A stretch of DNA of 64,000 nt from Limnomonas spitsbergensis (Eukaryota; Chlorophyta; Chlorophyceae; Chlamydomonadales), in NCBI GenBank assembly GCA_037349105.1, contig JAYJMM010000057.1, positions 186,001 to 250,000 of the forward strand. Direction: 5' to 3'. Positions 35,401 through 47,400 of this stretch are shown here, one piece after another. How positions within the stretch are numbered: position 1 is the first letter of the stretch; each line of letters begins with the position of its first letter. A program made the translations under genes and the position numbers. Below the pieces are notes generated by a model. It saw only the letters and a list, made by a program, of their open reading frames with translations. It made no database searches and was not told the origin of the DNA.

Positions 35401-38400
35401 GGGAGGGGCGCAGGGTGGTAGGGGAAGGAGGCAATGGCATGGAGGGAGGGGGGCAGGGTGGTAGGGGAAGGAGGCAATGGCATGGAGGGAGGGGGGCAGG
35501 GTGGTAGGGGAAGGAGGCAATAGCATGGAGGGAGGGGGGCAGGGTGGTAGGGGAAGGAGGCAATGGCATGGAGGGAGGGGGGCAGGGTGGTAGGGGAAGG
35601 AGGCAATGGCATGGAGGGAGGGGGGCAGGGTGGTAGGGGAAGGAGGCAATGGCATGGAGGGTGGGGGGCAGGGTGGTAGGGGGAGGAGGCAATGGCATGG
35701 AGGGAGGGGGGCAGGGTGGTAGGGGAAGGAGGCAATGGCATGGAGGGAGGGGGGCAGGGTGGTAGGGGAAGGAGGCAATGGCATGGAGGGAGGGGCGCAG
35801 GGTGGTAGGGGTAGGAGGCAATGGCATGGAGGGAGGGGGGCAGGGTGGTAGGGGAAGGAGGCAATAGCATGGAGGGAGGGGGGCAGGGTGGTAGGGGGAG
35901 GAGGCAATGGCATGGAGAGAGGAGGGCAGGGTGGTAGGGGAAGGAGGCAATAGCATGGAGGGAGGGGGGCAGGGTGGTAGGGGGAGGAGGCAATGGCATG
36001 GAGGGAGGTTCAGGGTTGCAGATTTGCTCGGCAAGTTCAACGGTGGCTTCACCTCCAAGAGGTCACAAAGGGGTGTGAGCAGAGGAAGTGAGTTCGTGAT
36101 CATAGCATTACATAGGGTACAGAGCACCCACCCCAAAGCTACTTTACAGTTCACACTGTTCATCGTTGGAGACCCTCCCTTGGGCCAGTAAACCCTGGTC
36201 CACAAAAGGGTGAACATCCTCCCTCAAGTCATGTAGCCCCAGGCCTATGGACCCTTCCCTCTGCCTCAGCCCACAAGCCTTTGAACATTCTGCCTCAGGC
36301 CCCACCAGTGATGAGATCGATTGCCACCAGGTTGTTGCTGCTGCCCTGCCAGGGGATGATGAGATCAGCAGATCCCCGACTAGGGCGGATGAACTGGTCA
36401 AAGGCGGGCTTCACAAAACGGGTGTACTGCTCGATGACGCCTGACAGGAGGGAACAGCAATACATGCTCAATGGTCAAAGGCAGGCTTCACAAGACGGGT
36501 GTAATGCCTGATAAGGCTTGAAAGAGAAGGGTGGTGCGAACAGGCTGGGCTGTAGGAGACAGAAGGGAGTAGGACACAGGGTTTGCGGCCTCATGCCTCA
36601 TCTCCATCTCTATGGCACACACAAGAACAAACCTGCCCTGCTTCAAAGACCCCTTGACATGCACAATTCCACACCCACCCTGCGGATCCAAATGACATTG
36701 CTCACTTCACCAGGCCATACGCCCCCTCCCTTTCTCGCCATGACCTCCTCACCCACCTGCTACAGCCCTGCCCTTTTCCGCGCCATGACCTCCTCACCCA
36801 CCTGCTACAGCCCTGCCCCTTTCCGCGCCATGACCTCCTCACCCACCTGCTACAGCCCTGCCCCTTTCCGCGCCATGACCTCCTCACCCACCTGCTACAG
36901 CCCTGCCCCTTTCCGCGCCATGACCTCCTCACCCACCTGCTACATCCCTGCCCCTTTCCGCAACATCTCTCTGGATGCGTCTGGCCAGCCTCACGTCATC
37001 ATCCGTGTCCACAAACACCTTCATGTTTAGCAAGTTCCTGCATGCACAAACACATTCTTCATCAGCGGAGTCGCCTCCTGAACCCGCATTTGATTAAAGC
37101 GCTACAGCTTTTCCTGTCGAAGACCTTTTGATTCGGCAACTTCCTGTATGACCAGGTCATGCAGCACTGGAAGGACAGCTGCTTCTCTAGGGGGCACTAC
37201 CAGATAAAACGACTCAGCCATTCAGCCAATATAGTCAGCGGTGTAGCAGACTAGCAGCATTAACACTATCAGATCTCACCTTTTTCAATGACTGTCTGAC
37301 TTCATGCTTGGATATTGTACATGTATTAACTGAGTGAGGGCAACTGACCCGGCCCATTGGCCATATTATATTATAAGCATTTCCAGTGGGAAAATCCATA
37401 TATACACCACATGATGTCTCTGAGCTTCGATGGCTTTGCCCCTAGACCCCCACCGCGGGTGCCCCCAAGACCCCTAGGCGGGGGGGCTCAGGCGTCCCTC
37501 CGCACCCCCACCACCGCAGCTTCGCCGCAGCGTTTGCGTTTCCACACATAATTCACACTTGGGGCACAAAACAAAGAATTGCTGAAAACGAAAAAACGGG
37601 CACTGGCTTGTGGCCACAACATATGATGAAGCCCAAATTCGACGCATCCCCTCACACCAAATCCCCCTTTAGGCATATCCTTGTGTTGGCCCACCTGGCC
37701 TGCTGTAGATGCAGCATTAGGACCCCCTTCATTGTCGCACACCAGGACATGCCTCACCAAGGCAATGTTGCATGGCTACATGCCTCACCATGGCTAGGTT
37801 GCATGGCTACATGCCTCACCATGGCTAGGTTGCATGGCTACATGCCTCACCATGGCTAGGTTGCATGGCTACATGCCTCACCATGCCTATGTTGCATGGC
37901 TACATGCCTCACCATGGCTAGGTTGCATGGCTACATGCCTCACCATGGCTAGGTTGCATGGCTACATGCCTTACCATGCCTATGTTGCATGGCTACATGC
38001 CTCACCATGGCTAGGTTGCATGGCTACATGCCTCACCATGGCTAGGTTGCATGGCTACATGCCTCACCATGGCTATGTTGCATGGCTACATGCCTCACCA
38101 TGGCTATGTTGCATGGCTACATGCCTCACCATGGCTAGGTTGCATGGCTACATGCCTCACCATGGCTAGGTAGCATGGCTACATGCCCTCACCATGGCTA
38201 TGTTGCATGGCTACATGCCTCACCATGGCTAGGTTGCATGGCTACATGCCTCACCATGGCTAGGTTGCATGGCTACATGCCTCACCATGCCTATGTTGCA
38301 TGGCTACATGCCTCACCATGGCTATGTTGCATGGCTACATGCCCTCACCAAGGCAATGTTGCATGGCTACATGCCTCACCATGGCTAGGTTGCATGGCTA

Positions 38401-41400
38401 CATGCCTCACCATGGCTAGGTAGCATGGCTACATGCCCTCACCATGGCTATGTTGCATGGCTACATGCCTCACCATGGCTAGGTTGCATGGCTACATGCC
38501 TCACCATGGCTAGGTTGCATGGCTACATGCCTCACCATGGCTAGGTTGCATGGCTACATGCCTCACCATGGCTAGGTTGCATGGCTACATGCCTCACCAT
38601 GGCTAGGTTGCATGGCTACATGCCTTACCATGCCTATGTTGCATGGCTACATGCCTCACCATGGCTAGGTTGCATGGCTACATGCCTTACCATGCCTATG
38701 TTGCATGGCTACATGCCTCACCATGGCTATGTTGCATGGCTACATGCCTCACCATGGCTAGGTTGCATGGCTACATGCCTTACCATGCCTATGTTGCATG
38801 GCTACATGCCTCACCATGGCTAGGTTGCATGGCTACATGCCTTACCATGCCTATGTTGCATGGCTACATGCCTCACCATGGCTAGGTTGCATGGCTGCAT
38901 GCCCTCACCATGGCTATGTTGCATGGCTACATGCCTCACCATGGCTATGTTGCATGGCTACATGCCCTCACCATGGCTAGGTTGCATGGCTGCATGCCTC
39001 ACCATGGCTATGTTGCATGGCTACATGCCCTCACCATGGCTAGGTTGCATGGCTACATGCCTCACCATGGCTAGGTTGCATGGCTACATGCCTCACCATG
39101 GCTAGGTTGCATGGCTACATGCCCTCACCATGGCTATGTTGCATGGCTACATGCCTCACCATGGCTATGTTGCATGGCTACATGCCCTCACCATGGCTAG
39201 GTTGCATGGCTACATGCCTCACCATGGCTAGGTTGCATGGCTACATGCCTCACCATGGCTATGTTGCATGGCTACATGCCTCACCATGGCTAGGTTGCAT
39301 GGCTACATGCCTCACCATGGCTATGTTGCATGGCTACATGCCTCACCATGGCTAGGTTGCATGGCTACATGCCTCACCATGCCTATGTTGCATGGCTACA
39401 TGCCTCACCATGGCTAGGTTGCATGGCTACATGCCTCACCATGGCTAGGTTGCATGGCTACATGCCCTAACCATGGCTATGTTGCATGGCTACATGCCTC
39501 ACCATGGCTATGTTGCATGGCTACATGCCTCACCATGGCTATGTTGCATGGCTACATGCCTCACCATGGCTAGGTTGCATGGCTACATGCCTCACCATGG
39601 CTAGGTTGCATGGCTACATGCCTCACCATGGCTAGGTTGCATGGCTACATGCCTCACCATGGCTATGTTGCATGGCTACATGCCTCACCATGGCTATGTT
39701 GCATGGCTACATGCCTCACCATGGCTAGGTTGCATGGCTACATGCCTCACCATGCCTAGCTTGCATGGCTACATGCCTCACCATGCCTATGTTGCATGGC
39801 TACATGCCCTCACCATGGCTATGTTGCATGGCTACATGCCCTTACCATGGCTAGGTTGCATGGCTACATGCCTCACCATGGCTAGGTTGCATGGCTACAT
39901 GCCCTCACCATGGCTAGGTTGCATGGCTACATGCCCTTACCATGGCTAGGTTGCATGGCTACATGCCTCACCATGGCTAGGTTGCATGGCTACATGCCTC
40001 ACCATGCCTATGTTGCATGGCTACATGCCTCACCATGGCTAGGTTGCATGGCTACATGCCTCACCATGGCTAGGTTGCATGGCTACATGCCCTCACCATG
40101 GCTATGTTGCATGGCTACATGCCTCACCATGGCTATGTTGCATGGCTACATGCCTCACCATGGCTATGTTGCATGGCTACATGCCTCACCATGCCTAGCT
40201 TGCATGGCTACATGCCTCACCATGCCTATGTTGCATGGCTACATGCCCTCACCATGGCTATGTTGCATGGCTACATGCCCTTACCATGGCTAGGTTGCAT
40301 GGCTACATGCCTCACCATGGCTAGGTTGCATGGCTACATGCCTCACCATGGCTATGTTGCATGGCTACATGCCTCACCATGGCTATGTTGCATGGCTACA
40401 TGCCCTCACCATGGCTATGTTGCATGGCTTCATGCCTCACCATGGCTATGTTGCATGGCTACATGCCTCACCATGGCTAGGTTGCATGGCTACATGCCTC
40501 ACCATGGCTAGGTTGCATGGCTACATGCCTCACCATGGCTAGGTTGCATGGCTACATGCCTCACCATGGCTAGATTGCATGGCTACATGCCCTCACCATG
40601 GCTAGGTTGCATGGCTGCATGCCTCACCATGGCTAGGTTGCATGGCTACATGCCCTCACCATGGCTAGGTTGCATGGCTACATGCCTCACCATGCCTATG
40701 TTGCATGGCTACATGCCTCACCATGGCTAGGTTGCATGGCTACATGCCCTCACCATGGCTATGTTGCATGGCTACATGCCTTACCATGCCTATGTTGCAT
40801 GGCTACATGCCTCACCATGGCTAGGTTGCATGGCTGCATGCCCTCACCATGGCTATGTTGCATGGCTACATGCCTCACCATGGCTATGTTGCATGGCTAC
40901 ATGCCCTCACCATGGCTAGGTTGCATGGCTGCATGCCTCACCATGGCTATGTTGCATGGCTACATGCCCTCACCATGGCTAGGTTGCATGGCTACATGCC
41001 TCACCATGGCTAGGTTGCATGGCTACATGCCTCACCATGGCTAGGTTGCATGGCTACATGCCCTCACCATGGCTATGTTGCATGGCTACATGCCTCACCA
41101 TGGCTATGTTGCATGGCTACATGCCCTCACCATGGCTAGGTTGCATGGCTACATGCCTCACCATGGCTAGGTTGCATGGCTACATGCCTCACCATGGCTA
41201 GGTTGCATGGCTACATGCCTCACCATGGCTAGGTTGCATGGCTACATGCCTCACCATGGCTAGGTTGCATGGCTACATGCCTCACCATGGCTATGTTGCA
41301 TGGCTACATGCCTCACCATGGCTATGTTGCATGGCTACATGCCTCACCATGGCTAGGTTGCATGGCTACATGCCTCACCATGGCTAGGCTTGCATGGCTA

Positions 41401-44400
41401 CATGCCTCACCATGGCTATGTTGCATGGCTACATGCCCTCACCATGGCTAGGTTGCATGGCTACATGCCCTCACCATGGCTAGGTTGCATGGCTACATGC
41501 CTCACCATGGCTAGGTTGCATGGCTACATGCCTCACCATGGCTAGGTTGCATGGCTACATGCCCTTCACCATGGCTAGGTTGCATGGCTACATGCCTCAC
41601 CATGGCTAGGTTGCATGGCTACATGCCTCACCATGGCTATGTTGCATGGCTACATGCCTCACCATGGCTAGGTTGCATGGCTACATGCCTCACCATGGCT
41701 AGGTTGCATGGCTACATGCCCTCACCATGGCTATGTTGCATGGCTACATGCCTCACCATGGCTATGTTGCATGGCTACATGCCTCACCATGGCTATGTTG
41801 CATGGCTACATGCCTCACCATGGCTAGGTTGCATGGCTACATGCCTCACCATGGCTATGTTGCATGGCTACATGCCCTCACCATGGCTAGGTTGCATGGC
41901 TACATGCCCTTCACCATGGCTAGGTTGCATGGCTACATGCCTCACCATGGCTAGGTTGCATGGCTACATGCCTCACCATGGCTATGTTGCATGGCTACAT
42001 GCCTCACCATGGCTATGTTGCATGGCTACATGCCCTCACCATGGCTATGTTGCATGGCTACATGCCTCACCATGGCTATGTTGCATGGCTACATGCCTCA
42101 CCATGGCTAGGTTGCATGGCTACATGCCTCACCATGGCTAGGTTGCATGGCTACATGCCTCACCATGGCTAGGTTGCATGGCTACATGCCTCACCATGGC
42201 TATGTTGCATGGCTACATGCCTCACCATGGCTAGGTTGCATGGCTACATGCCTCACCATGGCTAGGTTGCATGGCTACATGCCTCACCATGGCTAGGTTG
42301 CATGGCTACATGCCTCACCATGGCTAGGTTGCATGGCTACATGCCTCACCATGGCTAGGTTGCATGGCTACATGCCTCACCATGGCTATGTTGCATGGCT
42401 ACATGCCTCACCATGGCTATGTTGCATGGCTACATGCCTCACCATGGCTAGGTTGCATGGCTACATGCCTCACCATGGCTATGTTGCATGGCTACATGCC
42501 TCACCATGGCTAGGTTGCATGGCTACATGCCTCACCATGGCTAGGTTGCATGGCTACATGCCTCACCATGGCTATGTTGCATGGCTACATGCCTCACCAT
42601 GGCTATGTTGCATGGCTACATGCCTCACCATGGCTAGGTTGCATGGCTACATGCCTCACCATGGCTAGGTTGCATGGCTACATGCCTCACCATGGCCTAG
42701 GTTGCATGGCTACATGCCCTCACCATGGCTATGTTGCATGGCTACATGCCCTCACCATGGCTAGGTTGCATGGCTACATGCCTCACCATGGCTAGGTTGC
42801 ATGGCTACATGCCTCACCATGGCTAGGTTGCATGGCTACATGCCTCACCATGGCTAGGTTGCATGGCTACATGCCTCACCATGGCTAGGTTGCATGGCTA
42901 CATGCCTCACCATGGCTATGTTGCATGGCTACATGCCTCACCATGGCTAGGTTGCATGGCTACATGCCTCACCATGGCTAGGTTGCATGGCTACATGCCC
43001 TCCACCATGGCTAGTGCAGGCTACATGCCTCACCATGGCTAGGCATGGCTACATGCCTCACCATGGCTATGTTGCATGTGCTACATGCCTCACCATTGCC
43101 GATGCTTGCATGGCTACATGCCTCACCATGCCCTATGCTTGCATGGCTACATGCCCTCACCATGGCCTATGTTGCATGGCTACATGCCCTACCATGGCAG
43201 GTGCATGGCTAATGCCTCAACATGGCTAGGTGGGCTACATGCTCACATGGCATGTGCATGGCTACTGCCTCACCATGGCTATGTTGCATGGCTACATGCC
43301 TCACCATGGCTAGTTGCATGGCTACATGCCTCACCCATGGCCTATGTTGCATGGCTACATGCCTCACCATGGCTAGGTTGCATGGGCTACATGCCTCACC
43401 ATGGCTAGGTTGCATGGCTACATGCCTCACCATGGCTAGGTTGCATGGCTACATGCCTCACCCATGGCTAGCTTTGCATGGCTACATGCCTCACCATGGC
43501 TAGGTTGCATGGCTACATGCCTCACCATGGCTAGGTTGCATGGCTACATGCCCTCACCATGGCTAGGTTGCATGGCTACATGCCTCTCACCATGGCTATG
43601 TTGCATGGCTACATGCCTCACCATGGCTAGGTTGCATGGCTACATTGCCTCACCATGGCTATGTTGCATGGCATCATTGCCTCCACCATGGCTAGGTTGC
43701 ATGGCTACATGCCTCACCATGGCTAGGTTGCATGGCTACATGCCTCACCATGGCTAGGTTGCATGGCTTACATGCCCTCACCATGGCTATGTGCATGGCT
43801 ACATGCCCTCACCATGGCTATGTTGCATGGCTACATGCCTCACCATGGCTAGGGTTGCATGGCTACATGCCTCACCATGGCTAGGTTGCATGGCTACATG
43901 CCTCACCATGCTTAGGTTGCATGGCTACATGCCCTCACCATGGCTAGGTTGCATGGCTACATGCCTCACCATGGCTAGGTGCATGGCTACATGCCTCACC
44001 ATGGCCTATGTTGCATGGCTACATGCCTCACCCATGGCTAGGTTGCATGGCTACATGCCCTCACCATGGCTTATGTTGCATGGCTACATGCCCTCACCAT
44101 GGCTATGTTGCATGGCTACATGCCTCACCATGGCCTTATGTTGCATGGCTACATGCCCTCACCATGGCTAGGTTGCATGGCTACATGCCCTCACCATGGC
44201 TAGGTTGCATGGCTACATGCCTCACCATGCTCGGTTCATGGCTACATCCCTCACCATGGGCTAGGTTGCATGCCATGCTCACCATGGCTAGGTTGCATGG
44301 CTACATGCCCTTCACCATGGCTAGGTTGCATGGCTACATGCCTCACCATGGCTAGGTTGCATGGCTACATGCCTCACCATGCTATTGTTGCATGGCTACA

Positions 44401-47400
44401 TGCCTCACCATGGCTAGGTTGCATGGCTACCATGCCTCACCCATGGCTATGTTGCATGGCTTACATGGCCCTCACCATGGCTATGTTGCAGTGGCTAGCA
44501 TGCCTCACCATGGCTAGGTTGCATGGCTACATGCCTCACCATGGCTAGGGTGCATGGCTACCATGCCTCACCATGGCTAGGTTGCATGGCTACATGCCTC
44601 ACCCCATTGCTATGGGTTTGCATGGCTAGCTACATGCCTCACCATGGCTTACGTGTTGACATGGCTACATGCCTTCACCATGGCTGTGGTTGCATGGCTA
44701 CAGGCCTCACCATGGCTATGATGTTGCATGGCTACCATGCCTCACCGATGGCGAGGGTTTGCAGGCTATGGCCATACATGGTCCCTCCACATGATGCCTA
44801 TGTTGCATGGCTACATTGCCCCTCACCAGGGCTAGGTTGCATGGCTACATGCCTCACCATGGCTAGGTGCATGGCTACATGCCCTCACCATGGCGATGTT
44901 GCATGGCATACATGCCGGGCACCATCGGCGAGGTTGCGATGGCCTTACATGCCCTCACCATGGCTACGGGGTTCTGCATGGCCCTACATGCCTTCATCCT
45001 ACCATGCTAGCTTGCATGGCTACATGCCTCACCATGCCTATGTGCATGGCTACATGCCCTCACCATGGCTATGTTTGCATGGCTACATGCCCTTCCCATG
45101 GCTAGGTTGCATGGCTACTGCCTCCACCATGGCTAGGTTTGCATGGCTACCTGCCCTCACCATGGCTAGGTTGCATGGCTACATGCCTCACCATGGCTCT
45201 GTTGGCATGGCTACATGCCCTCACCATGGCTATGTTGCATGGGCTACAATGCCTCACCATGGCTATGTTGCATGGCTACATGCCTCACCATGGCTAGGTT
45301 GCCATGGCTACATGCCTCCCATGGGCTAGGTTGCATGGCTACATGCCCTCCACCATGGCTAGGTTGCATGGCTACATGCCTCACCATGGCTAGGTTGCAT
45401 GGCTACATGCCTCACCATGGCTAGGTTGCATGGCTACATGCCTCACCATGGCTAGGTTGCATGGCTACATGCCCTCACCATGGCTATGTTGCATGGCTAC
45501 ATGCCTCACCATGGCTAGGTTGCATGGCTACATGCCTCACCATGGCTAGGTTGCATGGCTACATGCCTCACCATGGCTATGTTGCATGGCTACATGCCTC
45601 ACCATGGCTATGTTGCATGGCTACATGCCCAATTAAGGCGATGTTGCATGGCTACATGCCTCACCATGGCTAGGTTGCATGGCTACATGCCTCACCATGG
45701 CTAGGTTGCATGGCTACATGCCTCACCATGGCTATGTTGCATGGCTACATGCCTCACCATGGCTATGTTGCATGGCTACATGCCCAATTAAGGCGATGTT
45801 GCATGGATACATGCCTCACCATGGCTATGTTGCATGGCTACATGCCCAATTAAGGCGATGTTGCATGGCTACATGCCTCACCATGGCTAGGTTGCATGGC
45901 TACATGCCTCACCATGGCTAGGTTGCATGGCTACATGCCTCACCATGGCTAGGTTGCATGGCTACATGCCTCACCATGGCTATGTTGCATGGCTACATGC
46001 CCAATTAAGGCGATGTTGCATGGATACATGCCTCACCATGGCTATGTTGCATGGCGGCATGCCTCTCCACGTGTTTATCGCTCAATACATTTATTCCTTT
46101 CCCCTCCCCCACCTGATCTGGTCCATGTGCAGCACCAGGATTCCTTCCATGATCACAACGTCGGCTGGCTCCATGCGGCGGCTGGCCGAGGGGTCACGAG
46201 CATGCTTGCTGAAATCGTACACTGGCACGTCAACGGCGCGCCCACACTAACGGGGCAGAGGGGTTTAGGCAATGGTTATTAGAGTCAGCCTTAAAAGACT
46301 AGCAGCCACAGGGATCAAGCAGGTGGTTAGGGTTCAGGGTCAAAGCTAACCGAGCTAGCGGCCGCGCTGATGGAGTGGGAATCAGGGTTTGGGGTCGGAA
46401 TAACAAGATAACCAGCCACACGGATCAAGCAGGTGGCTAGGTAGGGTTCAGGGTTTAGGGTCGGAATAACTAGATAACCAGCCACACAAATCAAGCAGGT
46501 GGTTAGGGTTCAGGTTCACTCGACTAGAATAGCAGCCACACTGACGGGGTAGGCTGGACCCCACCGTTGGTTAGCGACGAGGAGAGGCGTGAAAATGATG
46601 GATTGGGGAGGCAGGTGCATCCAAGCGCTGTCATGCATTAGACCAAGCGACTGTACAATTCTACAGAAATAGGGAAACTCGAGCCCGAAAAGGCCTGATG
46701 TGTGACCTGATTCCACACAGGCTCACACCTGACCCTGTCAACACCAGACACCCCTCTGCTCGCCTCGCGTCTATTAGCTTAAGAAGGAGGCTGCAGCTCA
46801 GCACTTGTTTGCATGCCCAGGGCCGCACCTTGAGTTCACTGAGACAGAACATCATGAGGGACACATCGAACGCTGCGGGGCGGCAGGTAAGGGGGAGAGG
46901 AGCCCAGGAGGTAGGGTGAGGGAAGGGCGGAAGCTGTACACAAGTGCGAAGGGACAGGGGGTTGGTTGCATGGAGGGAGGGGGGTAGGTTGCGTGGAGGG
47001 AGGGGGGTAGGTTGCATGGAGGGGTCTTTCTGGAGGTTATTGCTGGAGGGTGAAAGATTTATACAGGTGGGCGGCTGGCAAGTGAGAGGTGAGGCGAGAT
47101 GAGGCGCGAGGCTGCAGCTGTTGTTTTGCTCTGTGGCTAAATATGCGCTGAATATGTGTGGGTGAGCTAGAGCATGACGCAGGCTGGGATCTGATCTGTG
47201 AGTCGCGCTGTTCTGCTGCCTGCATCCTCACACTCCAAGGGCAGGTATGGACTTTTCCAACCTGCCTCGCTAATAAGGCTTAAAGTGTGGCGGGATGCAG
47301 GCACTGTGCATGCATCAGCATTCCATGTAGGCTGGACACACCATCTGGATGATCGAAGTTGTAGTTCTTTGCCTTCGCTTGCTCGATTTCCTCCGGAGTC

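Noticed and set aside
31721..36217. Three overlapping minus-strand frames of 1,371-1,498 codons
   Set aside because: They are translations of the 43-bp minisatellite, open in every frame because the unit lacks stops; the real exons at 31735-31833 and 36306-36440 flank it.
37745..46058. CRISPR-like regular repeats
   Set aside because: Units are contiguous without unique spacers, and the setting is an intron of a eukaryotic gene.
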